Assembly: GCA_051530055.1 (NCBI GenBank)
Contig: CM121341.1
Location: 16,678,001-16,742,000 of the forward strand
From: Neoechinorhynchus agilis
Lineage: Eukaryota; Acanthocephala
DNA length: 64,000 bases
Direction of reading: 5' to 3'
The position numbers and the translations under genes were made by a program. The notes under the pieces are model-generated. The model ran no database searches and was not told the DNA's origin. It saw only the letters and a program-made list of their open reading frames with translations. Of this stretch, positions 35,594-47,600 are shown in pieces (the first letter of the stretch is position 1; each line of letters starts with the position of its first letter).

Positions 35594-36500
35594 ATGTCGT
35601 GCCTCAAGCTCCATCGAAAATATCGTGACATATTCCAGTCAAATAAAGCGGATTACAGATTAAAACTCAGGATAAAGCCAGGCCTGAAGAATTCCGACGA
35701 GACGGACGAACTATTGAGAATTAATAAATCAATGTCTACTTTTCTCATCAGCAGAAAATACATATAAATTGAGTACAGTTGAATGGCAAATAAATTTTTA
35801 GATTTTAAAAGATGTGTTGAAGTGAACATTTCTTACACGGCTGATTATTTTGCTTGGGCACACACTCATCGATCTTGGTCAGGAAAAAGCGTATGAAATC
35901 ACTTAATTCCCCTGAACTATGAGGTTATGAGTTTGTACGCATCCCTCCGAATTTTTAAATACTTCCCGCGAAGGCGAGATTCATCAGTGAGTTTCCTCTT
36001 TCCTTCAACGAGGTATTTCGTCCCCTTTGGTTATGAGCCATCGGTGTCAATGAATTTTGAACCCTTTTGATGCTGAAACAGGGATTCGGAGCTCAAGTGC
36101 ATTGAACCATCTCGACACAACTACGGAATGTACAAACTACGCCAGTTATAGCTTGGAACAAGTATTTATTATATTTTATGTCTGGCTAGCCAGGTTACAT
36201 TTTTTCAAGTGTTCAAGTTAGCATTCTTAACAAGGAAACTCACTGATGAGTCTCGCATCCTCGGGGGTTTCTGATGATCCGGAGGGATGTGTACAAACTC
36301 ATAACTTCATAGTTCAGGGGAATTAAGTGATTTTATGCGCTTTTTCCTGACCAAGATCGATGAGCTGTGTACCCAAAGAAAATAATCAGCCGTGTAAGGG
36401 ATGATCACTTCAACACATCTCTTAAAATCTAAAAATTTATTTGCCATTCAACTGTGTTCGATTTACAGTAGACATAGGTGAAGTTTGAGGCACGGCATTT
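35594..36500. repeat. Large inverted repeat made of two SINE-like copies
   Basis: Left arm 35770-36000 and right arm 36231-36468 are complementary over ~235 bp (for example GTTGAATGGCAAATAAATTT on the left against AAATTTATTTGCCATTCAAC on the right). Outer sequence also pairs (TGTCGTGCCTCAAGCTCC at 35598 with GAGGCACGGCATTTTTAAG near 36488). The arms are opposed copies of the dispersed family. The 81-codon frame at 35522 overlaps this and is not considered a gene. Confidence 0.8.
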
Positions 36501-36565
36501 TTAAGCCGTTTAATGGATGTTCACTTCAACACCTAGAAACAAAATGTAACCGGTTAGACAGACAT
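36490..36565 (+). repeat. SINE-like family tail
   Basis: AGCCGTTTAATGGATGTTCA followed by AATGTAACCGGTTAGACAGA, the shared 3' end of the family. Confidence 0.65.
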
Positions 36566-37554
<989 letters not shown>

Positions 37555-37894
37555 ATCCGGTTATTAGAAATAAATTGCTATTTAATTTTTTAAACGATTT
37601 TTCGACCGAAACCGAAAACTAGCGCCTATTTGTACTTCATCGAATTAAAGCTAATTTTAATTTGCAGCTAATCGACTTCTAAAAGAATACTAAGAAGATT
37701 TCAATTTCCTGGTAATCTTATAATTGAACGTTGCTTACCGTCATCAATGGAAGTATTCTGGTTCGCTGTATTTTCGTCTCTCAAACTTTAGCGAACTGAA
37801 TTGATATTTGCGAGCAATTAAAACTGAGACGAAAGCCGACCAATGGTTCGTCTGTAGATTTATTTCAAAATTAACCGTTTTAAATGCATTTTTT

Positions 37895-38870
37895 GATTAA
37901 AGACGTTTCGAACCTCGTTCGATTCATCCTTTGTTCTAAAAAACGAGAGGTGAAACATACTCTTAAGGTTGATTGCAGCTACATTTTGGGCTCACCTATT
38001 GCTACCGTGCTGACTAATCTCTCCGTAGATCACTTGGAAAAAGCGCAACGGAATCTTATGTGATTAAACCGGTTTTCTACAAAAGGTACGTAGATGATAT
38101 ATTTGTGGTTTGGCCCGGTAATGAATGGAGTACTGATGAGTTCATGGAATATCTTAACCGGCAACATCATCGAATCAAACTCACCATAAGTCCGATGAAA
38201 ATGGAAGGTTGCAGTTTCTAGATGTAGTAGCCGCAACAAGAGCACAAAAGTTGGTATATACAAAGGTTTCCTCTATCGTATTTACAATATCTGCAGTGAT
38301 AAGTACCTTAGTAATGAAATCCAACAGCTGAAACGGATCTCCATGGGAGAAACGCTAATTCAAAGGATATAGTCATGGGCCCGAATCGAATTTATTTACG
38401 TATTGGCTTGCCGAACATAGGTCCACAGACCAATTGTTGGCGAAAGTTAAGGGCAACTTTCTGCCCATAAAATGTCATCGCTATTTCCGAACTCATGTGC
38501 TGATAGGAAACCCCATTTTCGGGAAATACTAAGAGGGAGAAAACAGGGCTGTTGTCCACAAGGTTTCTTACATCGGGCAAAAGAGGCCTGAATCTGAAGA
38601 CGAGACTGGACCAAACACGAAGTGTAAACAATTATGAACAATTTATGATTTTAACATGTGAACATAATCACTTTGGGCGCTTAAATAAGAAACCGGACAT
38701 GATGAATCGACGAAGTTACATGCTTTCCCCTAACATCTAACCCGCCAATGTAAAAAAGAACCACTTCCCCTTTCATTTTTTTAGAACTGATGATGAACCC
38801 GATGTAGATCGAAACGTCTTTAGTACAAAATTCTTTACAGGGTGAAGACTAATAAGACTTCAAGTTTTAA
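37895..38870 (+). mobile_element. Penelope-like element remnant (RT, GIY-YIG, hammerhead-like tail)
   Basis: Frames are broken, but the order of motifs is that of an endonuclease-bearing Penelope-like element: SPIATVLTNL, KRYVDDIFVVW (RT catalytic YVDD), QFLDVV-like, YRIYNICSDKY, then YIGQK (GIY-YIG end). It is followed by ACTGATGATGAACCCGATGT ... GAAACGTC (38787-38818), the hammerhead-like tail. An inverted, decayed copy of the tail lies at 37901-37934. The element is inactive. Confidence 0.8.
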
Positions 38871-39004
38871 GTATTTTTTGAAATGGCATGTATTAAAAAT
38901 ACACGAATCTTGTACAAAAAGTATTACTTCATGGGCCTTTATTCTGATGAATAAAATATAAGTTTACGATCGGTTAAATTTTGATAAGAAGCTAATTTCT
39001 AGAC

Positions 39005-39866
39005 ATGATTACCCATCAAAAGACATTCACTGGAAAGGAAGATGTTCGAACATACGTCTATTCCCTCATGGGACAAAAGAAAATAGCGCAATTTCCATTT
39101 CCAATAGTCGGTCGCATTCCAAATTTCGAGCATGCCCATCGCTGTGCAGAACTTTTAAGAACTATTGAGGAATTTGAAAATGCGAAGGTTATCAAAATCG
39201 ATCCAGATTCTTCATTGTATCATTGTAGGAGAATATCTCTTGAGGTAAGTGCGGCTATCGTCGAACTAGAGTTATTTCACGAATAAACTGAGTATTTAGG
39301 CGGGAAAGACCGTATTGGTACCGAGCGCAGGATTGAGAAACAATTTCAAACTTTTGACCCCGCCTACAAACAAATGCGACATTACTCGCATGGTCACTTT
39401 AAAGGTATCTCGTTTCAATGGTTGGTTTTTCCGATGAATACTTTAAAAGGGAATTGGCAAATATGGACATGATATTGAATTAAAAGATGCTAACCTAAAA
39501 GTAGATTGTGTTATAACTGGTTGCGTTGCAGTTGATCCTAGAAATGGAAACAGAATCGGGAAAGGCCTTGGATACGGCGATCTTGAACATGCAATTCTCA
39601 GTGAATGTGGCATTTTATCAACTGCGATTCCAATAATTGCTGTGTGCCATTCTTGCCAACTTGTTAATTTTCCATCTCAATTAATAAGATCTCATGATGT
39701 CGCCGTGGACATAATCGTAACCGAAAAAAATGTTATCAAGACTTATTTTGAAGTCCGAAATAGAACCCGAATTCAATGGAGATTATTGACTAGTACGCAA
39801 ATCAATCAAATAACTTTGCTAAAGGACTTAAAACGCGATCAATCAACAGAAGTACCAATATCCTGA
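39005..39866 (+). CDS. MTHFSD: MTHFSD-like protein (5-formyl-THF cyclo-ligase fold)
   Basis: Exons 39005-39244, 39300-39404 and 39450-39866 encode ~253 aa; introns are 55 and 45 bp, GT-AG. Family blocks: QFPFPIVGRIPNF, KIDPDSSL, KTVLVPSAGLRNNF, TPPTNK, CVAVDPRNGNRIGKGLGYGD and FPSQLIRSHDVAVDIIVT, as in vertebrate MTHFSD (VAVSEKGWRIGKGEGYADLEY). The fold binds MTHF-like ligands, but MTHFSD proteins are not proven enzymes. Unlike the human form there is no C-terminal RNA-recognition motif. The ATG lies 2 nt after a splice-like AG (taatttctag|acATG). Confidence 0.9.
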
Positions 39867-40109
39867 GCAAAAAATAATATTGAAGAACTACTGCATTGAA
39901 GCATTAGAAAAAACGGATTCGATTAATATTTGAACACATGTTTGAATTTTTGTTTCTAATTTCATAAATTTTATTATTGTGGACAATCGGGTCAAAAGAT
40001 TTGCTTGCCCATAATTCAGCCGTGTATGATTAAAAATCCTCATCTTGCACTTCCCGACAAAAAATTAGCATAAAAGTTTTTGCAGGGATTATTGTTTAGG
40101 TCTACAACC

Positions 40110-40170
40110 GGTAAATGATTATGCATTAAAGACGTTTCGAACCTCGTCGGGTTCATCATAAGTTTGTAGG
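40110..40170 (-). mobile_element. Solo Penelope-type tail with decayed hammerhead core
   Basis: On the minus strand: GATGAACCCGACGAGGTTCG followed by AAACGTCTTTAATGCATAAT and CATTTACCGGTTGTAG. The core is CTTATGA instead of CTGATGA, so cleavage would be lost. Confidence 0.6.
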
Positions 40171-40189
40171 CGAGTTTTAAAACATTTTT

Positions 40190-40760
40190 CGATTATTTTT
40201 GAAAGAGTGGGTAGAATGGATATTGGACGGAATGATTCGGTAAAAATCGGATGTCCTTTTTTGGAAGAAGGATCACTTTAACAGTTTTCAAGCATGAGGG
40301 GAGATGCCATATGAAAAGCCATGATTCATAATGTGGGCAAGAGGGTTTATGAGTTCGGGATGATGTACTGAAGAGCCCAGTTTGGGATTTCGGATTAAAA
40401 GGACGAATTTCGAAGTAATTTCTTGAGGTGCTGAAGTACTTCGTATGACGAAACTAAGGGGAGTATCGGGAAGTTCACAAAAGCAGTTCAGAAGAGGATA
40501 AGTTTGGGAAGGGATCAGGATTGCGTAGCCTAAGAAGGTTTTTGACGACCCGCCACCGTGGCGAATTGCTACCGGAACGAATTTTCGAGGAAAGGAAGTT
40601 TTTGCGGGCAACAAGTATTTCGTGAGATAGTACTTTTTGTAAACGGGTAAAGTCACGAAATTCATTGCGATGGGCCGTAGATGCTTGCTTTTGAAGGAGT
40701 TTCAGCATGGGGGTTATTGATGATGGGTCACGGTTTGAGATCCTTATGAATTTCTTGGGT
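40190..40760 (-). mobile_element. Jockey-like LINE fragment
   Basis: Minus-strand frames read IRNPKLGSSVHHPELINPL and IMNHGFSYGISP, nearly the same as the sequence at 62950-63050 (IRNAKLGSSLHHPELIDPL). They belong to the front of a non-LTR reverse transcriptase. The fragment is truncated and frameshifted. Confidence 0.75.
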
Positions 40761-41413
40761 ATTGTCGAAGTGAGGGAATTTTTATGACTAAAGTAAGCGA
40801 GGACATGGCTAAGGAAGGGGCATTTACACGAGTAGATCTGTGCATCCGAAATTTCCAGTGGATTAGATCCAGGAGTAAATTTTTTACAAAAAACCCAACG
40901 CTATTGGCCGTTTATGACAATGGTTACCAATCACGACGGCGTATCCTTGTTTTATAAAAATTTTACTTTTGCAAAAGCTCATCTAGAGCGTGGCAAAATG
41001 ATACGAGTGTTGGATTCCTTGCAATCATTGAATTTTAGCTGGGACTCGGAAATAGTCGGTCGTTCCGCTGTTTTTTCTTTAGAAAAAAGATGAGTAGAAG
41101 AATTGCGCTATATAATAAATAAGCAACACATTTTTAAAAGGGCAGAGCGTTTCCATCATAAATTTCGAAGTTAACAAATTTGGGTAAAATTATTGAGACA
41201 TTCGAGCGGCAAACCATTCAAAAATTTGAATGTTCATAATGTTAGCTATTTTCTTAGGGTAAAATTGAAAGTTTTGTTCACAGCTGAAATCCACAAAAAA
41301 ACTTCGGAACAACGTAAATGCTTGATCTTAAAAGTTCATTAACTATCAAAGGTATATACACTCGCAATTACATTTAAGAATAATCTGAATAACCGTTTAA
41401 ACTTTGATTTTGC
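40761..41413. other. Intergenic
   Basis: No gene recognised; partly LINE-flanking and AT-rich. Confidence 0.3.
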
Positions 41414-41953
41414 TTATTTTAGACGACGTATAAGACCGAAAATGTTTGGTAAATAATCCGATAGCCATCGGTCCGTGATGATCATCCATTCAACCATCGA
41501 AATGTTTGAGTCGTTGAGAAATATGGAAATGCTTGCCGGTAGAGATGCCACCGATGGTTGTTTGATTGCAGTCCACAAAATTGCGGCAGATATTATGAGC
41601 CAAATTACAATCAGGAATTTAAGCACAAGATTCGAAATCGCTGTAATTTTATTTTCATCTTGCTTTTTGAGTTCATCGTTGACATATTGAGTTATTTTGT
41701 TTATTTGCCGACCAATTTGGAAATAACGGAGCATATCTCGTTCCTGGTTTAATTGGCTACGCTCTTTTATCAATCGCTTCACTTCCGCTGTCTGTTTTTC
41801 GAACTGTTTCAATCGGAGGCGTTTTAGAAGGCTTAAATAACATTCGTAGATGAATATAAGGAATACTGGTAAAAAGCGAAGGCTAAGAACGAGACAGACG
41901 CCCAAAATGAGCAAGTGAAGATTTGGTCGTCGTTGAGATGACGGCTGTTTCAT
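41414..41953 (-). CDS. GET1/WRB-like tail-anchored protein receptor subunit
   Basis: A single-exon, 179-aa membrane protein. An N-terminal hydrophobic segment (LLILGVCLVLSLRFLPVFLI) is followed by a basic coiled coil (KQFEKQTAEVKRLIKERSQL ... FQIGRQINKITQYVNDEL) and two more membrane segments. Topology, length and the R-x-x-x-K-I-N-K-x-T coiled-coil core resemble WRB/GET1, the ER receptor that, with CAML, inserts tail-anchored proteins. The match is by architecture and this short motif, so confidence is moderate. No AG sits at its ATG, unlike many neighbours. Confidence 0.6.
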   Translation of the reverse strand: MKQPSSQRRPNLHLLILGVCLVLSLRFLPVFLIFIYECYLSLLKRLRLKQFEKQTAEVKRLIKERSQLNQERDMLRYFQIGRQINKITQYVNDELKKQDENKITAISNLVLKFLIVIWLIISAAILWTAIKQPSVASLPASISIFLNDSNISMVEWMIITDRWLSDYLPNIFGLIRRLK

Positions 41954-42101
41954 AGATTTGCCCTTTGTTAGAAATGTCTAGAAATGCAGAAGGAATCTAA
42001 ATGCGTCAAGGAAAAGAAATGAATAAAAGAGTCATTTAGGTCTTCATGCGATAAATAACACTTCTGATCACCTGGCAACTCACATATAAAAGAAATGGAG
42101 A

Positions 42102-42317
42102 ATGTCTAATGAATTAACAAATGGTGGTCGAACTGACTCAAGTACCGAGGATTTGACTGACTTCAAAAGATGGGTAGAATCTCAATTAACTCGGTTCGTA
42201 TCCGAATATGTAAAAAACCAACTAGTTCAGATAATACCGACCCAAAAGTTATTCTTGAAGTTGCTCCTTGTACGTAGAAAGTATTATCGCAAAAATTCGT
42301 CAATGACATTGAATTAA
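42102..42317 (+). CDS. Unidentified small gene, divergent from GET1-like gene
   Basis: Begins MSNELTNGGRTDSSTEDLTD with a helical stretch (ESQLTRFVSEYVKNQLVQII). After codon ~50 the frame becomes doubtful. A second protein-like segment (NDIELMGPQVRRKCVSVGDD) lies in another frame up to 42389, suggesting an intron or frameshift. No family recognised. Confidence 0.35.
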   Translation: MSNELTNGGRTDSSTEDLTDFKRWVESQLTRFVSEYVKNQLVQIIPTQKLFLKLLLVRRKYYRKNSSMTLN

Positions 42318-42598
42318 TGGGCCCACAAGTCAGAAGAAAATGCGTTTCGGTCGGAGATGATCTTTATTTTAAATTTGCTAAGCATTGAATCAAGCGTTTA
42401 CATTGCGTACAGACTAGTTTTTACCGCAATCTTCCAAGGTTTTTGTGCATTCTTTGAGCGAAAGATACCCGATTCTCGCTTAATGTGGTGTCCGTTTGTG
42501 ATATCTCTGCCCCATTGAAATCCCCTAAGAAAACCTATAGCCGAAATTTTTGTCACTAATCTCAATTAAAAATTTCGGCGTTAATGTTCGCCTTCAAT

Positions 42599-43493
42599 CT
42601 AAGAAAAGTTCACAGCTTCTAGGATCTTATCAGCTACATAAGACGATCTTAAAAACTTCCCGCTCGCAACACCGACAAAGCCAAGCTTCTCAGCCTCCAG
42701 TTTCCAGTATTCGAATTTCTCATCACTTATGAACTCTTTGACCTTTAGATGATTCTTGATCGGTTGAAGGTACTGACCAAGTGTGACGCTATCCACTCCA
42801 GCATTTCAAACTTAGCTTCTTTAGCCGTCCTAAGAACATTTAGTGATTGATCAAACGAAGCACGGCGATCCCTCATCAATCTCTGCAACTCCCTAACAGT
42901 CTCCACATTATGAGAATAAAAATCAAGACCACTTTCAATAACAATCTTCTTCACCAAATCCAAATTTCCCTCAAAATTCGATGTTAGGCATTCCACTTTC
43001 ACGTTTGGATACCGCTTTTTAAGTTCCTTAACACATTGAACGAAATGATCACATCCGTGATCCACAAGATCGTCTCTTGTGACAGTCGTAATGACAATGT
43101 ACCGAAGTGCTCGCTTGCCTAATAGATTGGAATTAGCAACAGCTTTGGCTACTTTTTGAGGTTCGTAGCTTTGGTCTTGACTGAACAAAACCGGCACGCT
43201 CGGGTACATACATCGCCCATTATCATGATTGTAGCTGTTCCATGAGACCAGCATTCAGCACGGTTTGGACATTTGGCCTCCTCGCAAACAGTGCTCAGGT
43301 TTCCGAAGTCATTTAGAGCTTTACCAAGATTTCTAGATGGTGAAAGCGGTACTTTCGGTAAGCATCCACGTCCTCCTGATTTTTGAACAAAGTAGGAGAG
43401 TCCCGGAGAACCCGGCTTGTTCCATTTATACATCGGAGCTACGGATGACGAGAAACGGACGGACTGAAATCGTCGAAAAACCAATAACGACAT
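42599..43493 (-). pseudogene. LIAS: Lipoyl synthase, broken (two internal losses)
   Basis: The radical-SAM enzyme that inserts sulfur into octanoyl groups in mitochondria. Still present: auxiliary cluster [12 protein letters not shown], radical-SAM motif [47 protein letters not shown] and the C-terminal RSSY that ligates the auxiliary cluster. Missing: the R-NPPPLD segment after CSVKT (about 31 nt, with a frame change near 43170) and ~30 residues containing the KTSIMLGLGE block after KEAKFE (frame change near 42810). Neither gap looks like an intron; the sequence is simply absent. Either the gene is a recent pseudogene or the assembly has dropped bases. The ATG directly follows AG (tgagaag|ATG). 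Confidence 0.85.
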
Positions 43494-43544
43494 CTTCTCA
43501 AGTAGTCATGTGAAATTAAGAAATGATGTCTATAAGAATTATTA

Positions 43545-44345
43545 GCGACGACCTTCAAAGGTTTTCTGTATCGTGCCTACAATATCTGCAGCGAGGAGTG
43601 CTACACATATGAAATCCAACAGCCAAAGCGAATTTTCAGCTAGTTGAGTACCCAAAAGATATTCTTACTTCAGCGCGAGAGCAAGTGGACCGTGCGAGGA
43701 ACACCCTGGGACGGAATCGAATGGACCTAAGCATTAGAGTTCCGGACAGCGAACCACGAACCAACTGTTGGCGTTGCAAAATCTAGAGGATAATTAAGAA
43801 CAGCGATCTGCCGAAAAAATGCCCATTTTATTTTCGGCCTTCACTACTGATACGAAACCTCATTTCCAGGAAATACCAAGAGATAAAAAAAGAGGGTTGT
43901 TGCCTACAAATTTTCTTGTAGAAAAAAAATGCAACAGCAATTAAATCGGACAAACAGGTCGGAATTTTAAGACGAAATTGGCAGAAAATAAGCGGTTCAG
44001 AACGTTATTGCGTTGAACGAGGTGCAAACTGGCCACTTCGTTGCCAATTACAACCAAATAATGGTTTTAGACAGTGAACGAAATAACTTTTGACGCTTTA
44101 TTAAGAAAGTTTTCTTAATCAAAGAACAGAAACCGGACCTGAATGACCAACGAGGCTACAAACTCTGTCTTCAAAGCTAACAAAAAGGAAACTACAAAAT
44201 CAAAAATAAGTCCGTTTGAGAGTGGAATAACCATTTAACAACTTGTATTTTAGAACTGATGATGAACCCCAAGAAGTTCGAAACGTTCTTAAAAAGAGTT
44301 ATTTACCGTGTGAAGACTTCTAGACAATAATTCAAATCATTAAAT
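43545..44345 (+). mobile_element. Penelope-like element remnant with GIY-YIG endonuclease end
   Basis: Decayed frames give YRAYNICSEECYTYEIQQ (end of RT) and IGQTGRNFKTKLAE (GIY-YIG domain GQTGR..R..EH). The hammerhead-like tail CTGATGATGAACCCCAAGAA follows (44256-44286). The order matches the copy at 37895. Confidence 0.8.
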
Positions 44346-44569
44346 CGCGTAAACTCCTCACATATCGATATCTTGAATGTGACGGATAAAAAGAAATCTC
44401 TAGTAAGCAAAACGATGCTCTGGATGGATGAAAGAATTGCACTTTGTTGAGGGTTCTTTATTAAGTCGAACAAAAATTTCAATGTGGTGATTATTCAGTC
44501 ATATATGTTAAGATTGAAGTTTTAATTCGGGATTTATTTCTAATGAAATGTAATATTCTGATTTAGGAC

Positions 44570-44830
44570 ATCTCTTACTCGACTTTTCCTTTAGACAAAC
44601 AGTCACATCGATATCTTGCATCAGAGAAGTGATTGAATCCCTTAAAACAATGAAACTTAGGGTAAAGAGTTTGTACATCCATCCAGATCCTCAGATACCT
44701 CTCAAGGAGGCGAGACTCATCAGTGAATTTCCTAAATTCAGCAGTAATTCGTTCCCTATGGCCGTGAGTCATCGGCAGTCGTGGATTGTAACTCTTTTGA
44801 CCCTGAAAGGAACTCGATAATATTTTAAGG
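44570..44830 (-). repeat. SINE-like dispersed family, minus copy
   Basis: Reads GGAGGCGAGACTCATCAGTG and TCGTTCCCTATGGCCGTGAG on plus, the complement of the GAAACTCACTGATGAGTCTC section seen at 22365, 23145 and 36235. Confidence 0.65.
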
Positions 44831-44902
44831 CCTGTTAATTTAGCCATTTTGTGTATGAAAGTACTCATTTTTGAAGGAAATTAATCACTTTTTATTTCGA
44901 GA

Positions 44903-45710
44903 CTAAAAATCTTCAACAGTTGTCCCCGCTAACGAATCCTCTTTTCCTGAAGTGCGGTTCATTATTCGTTTTCGAACTGGTCTTCTATGTTGTTCTTTGG
45001 TTAGCCAATAATTCGAACTTAGATAGACAACGACAACGAATGCGAGAACACCCAAAAGTCCTGTTACTAGAACGACAGTAACTTGTTTTCTAGAATTCAA
45101 AATAGCATTTAAATCATTTGCTAGATCTTTAGGAATCCTAATCGAAATCAACTGACTGCTTGCACTTTCTCGACTGCCAAAGCTTTATTACTGCTTCCTA
45201 AAATCACCTGAACTGTACAAAGATCATCGCTTAGAATTTCCTCAACATCCACGTTAACTTGGATTTGATGAACACCCATGGCGAGGGTCTTAATTGTTCG
45301 AGAACGATGTGACGCAAATAATAAATTTGGAAAGCCTTCAACTGTGTTCCCGTAGACAGTGACACAACAAATGATTGTGGATAGGAAGCGATTCACGGCA
45401 TTCAGTTGGAACTCTTCTCTGTAGTGAGTCAAGAAAAATGGCTTTCCTACAATAACCAATTCAACTGATATCTCATAGACCCAAGTCATTGACGATAGAA
45501 ATCTCTTTTCCTCTTGACTGTCTTGTAGGCGACGGAAGGACAAAGGTTCGGTTCTTCTAATCGATCACCTAAAGTCCAGTTGCACGGCACAAATGGGAGC
45601 AAGAAGTAAAGATGTGCGTTAACATCAAAGACATTTTCTTGGATCCTTAAGGGGCCATTGCAAAACACTGATTGATTTTTGAGAATTAACACTGCAAGAG
45701 TAATTTATGA
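44903..45710 (-). CDS. Unrecognised single-pass membrane protein, C-terminal exons
   Basis: Joining three frames through short introns gives a continuous protein: exon ending PFVPCNWTL, then (after GTGATC...GTCAAG, 56 bp) EEKRFLSSMTWVYEISVELV, then (after GTGATT...CAGTCAG) QLISIRIPKDLANDLN. A membrane helix (VTVVLVTGLLGVLAFVVVVY) is followed by a ~40-residue basic/acidic tail ending GTTVEDF, so a luminal domain with a short cytoplasmic end is likely. An acceptor (attactcttgcag) at the left of the first exon shows that more exons lie upstream. I do not recognise the family. Confidence 0.6.
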
Positions 45711-46699
45711 ACTTATTGTAATCAATAACTTTTTATTAATCATCGAGAGAAAATCCATCGGGATGGTAGAATTTTTAGTTCCGGTGATCATAACCCCGAT
45801 TAGATCACATTTTATTGAATTGATCGCCTCATCTGCCAGTGCTTCTTAGTATTCAAGACAATGGCAATTGACGCTTGGAAAAAACCAAGACAACAATAGG
45901 CATTTAGTGTAAACTTCAGCCTATTGCCTCCATTGGAACCGCGAAATAGCAATGCCGCCGTGCGAGGAACTGAAGGATGGAAAATGTTGGGGCGACGTGA
46001 GTGTTGTAAGTGTGAGTAAAAGGAAAAATGCGTGCTAGAAATTTAGGCTCAATAGCTATAGCACGAATTACGTTAATGTGATGCATTTTTATGTTGAATC
46101 GAGTCCCGAGGACGGGAGAGGATTGTGTCCACAAACGTTTTCATGACATTAAATGCTTTCTTTTACCATTAAATTAAAATCGTCGCCTTTGAGCCGCACC
46201 GATAACCGAGAATCCGTTCCCGGACTGTCTTCGTTTTTGAAAGTGTTCATAGCGGAGATGGGAGAAGCGGCTGAGGCGGGAGTGGAAGAGGCATGCAGTG
46301 GGGATCAAGGACAGTGGGAAAAGAGCTACTTTCCATTGCCAGTTGGAGATTTTTTCTCCTTTCACAGTCCTGCGATGGCAGTACCTTCCTGGTAGATATT
46401 TTTAAAGAGATATCGGTCAGCTACGAGAAGAACCCAGTTTCTGATGGCGATGTGAAATTCGTCCATTGTTTGCTTAAACTGATCATTGAAATGTTTTTCC
46501 TTCGGTTAGCACAGAATGCAGTGTCTGCTTGAGCGTCATTAGGTTTGCAAAATCGGAGTGGACTTACTCTGCTGATGACCGTGGATTCTGATTGCTGCAG
46601 CCACGGATGGATTAGTCTTCTTGATGTTGACTTAAAACCAAATAATTCATGCGCTTCGGCGGAACGATCAGTGATGTTCTGAAGACTTGTCCGAATTCT
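45711..46699. other. Region with possible 5' exons of the membrane-protein gene
   Basis: Contains a purine-rich GAGGCGGGAGTGGAAG stretch near 46275 and several short frames. No exon can be placed with confidence. Confidence 0.3.
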
Positions 46700-46990
46700 C
46701 ATTAACATAATGCAATTCAATGATTGCATTAGTGGAGGTTTTCGTCTTGGACTTCAGCCGGCGCAGTCCGTCTTCATACCGAAAGCGTACTATAACCTTG
46801 AAATCGAGTGATATGTGATTTCTTGGACTAGACGGGGCAAATGCATCGAGAAAAGTGTTGCCACATAATCTATAGGAGAGTAGCGGCACCGTTCTTGTAA
46901 AGCTCTGCAGAAATTAAATTGGGACCAGCAGCTCGGTTGTTACGCGGTCGGCTAAGGATTTGGTGAACTCCTTGTAAGTTTAGGACATTA
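46700..46990 (-). mobile_element. LINE reverse-transcriptase fragment
   Basis: Minus strand reads RAAGPNLISAELYKNG, the GPDGI..E.YK start of a non-LTR reverse transcriptase, followed by stops. It is a different piece from the one at 27040. Confidence 0.55.
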
Positions 46991-47134
46991 GTTATTGTTC
47001 GGGCATGTGAGCGATTTCCTCTGGACAGTTGAACAAAATGTCTCTTCTAGCGGTGGCCGATAGCTCGTTCTTCTGTCAGAATAAATCCTTCGCTCACATA
47101 AAAGTGGATATTGTTCTTGTTGGGTCGTAAATGA

Positions 47135-47263
47135 TGTCGTGCTCATATCCTTTGATTCTTCAACTATTTTATGTGTCAACCAACAAATCAAAAAACTAAC
47201 TAAAACCCACACACACATATCAACGTTGCACAAGTGTGCGTCACACGTTATGCCGTCATGTCA
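47135..47263 (-). repeat. 3' LTR of the Gypsy element
   Basis: 129 bp, minus orientation TGACATGACGGC ... GAGCACGACA (TG...CA ends), nearly identical to 50212-50340. A purine tract, GAGGGGGAGAAATG on the minus strand (about 47266-47281), lies just inside it, as expected for plus-strand priming. Confidence 0.88.
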
Positions 47264-47600
47264 CTACATTTCTCCCCCTCGGGGATTTCAGTACTCATCA
47301 TACGGCAGTATTGGCTTTCTCCTTATTCTTGTACTCCGCCTCTGTTTGCTTGGTCATTTGCCGTTCTAAAAGTTTCTTCGCTCATGCTTCTTTCAACTTC
47401 GCTGGGTTCCCAGATCGATCCTCGTTCTGTTTCCTGCCGAGTGGTGTCTTCTACAACTTGTTGATCCCGTCCCACACTTCGTTCTTCATTATCCTGGTGT
47501 TTGTTATTTTGATCATCACCATCCTTCAAATCTGCAGCTACGTCTTCATCAATGATTCCTTCCGGATTTTCCTGCTCTTGTTTTCCTATTGCTCTCTTTC

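Noticed and set aside
35522-35767. 81-codon frame
   Set aside because: Overlaps the large inverted repeat and has no domain match.
46174-46532. Short frames on both strands near the GAGGCGGGAG stretch
   Set aside because: Purine-rich sequence gives open frames by composition; no domain or splice support.
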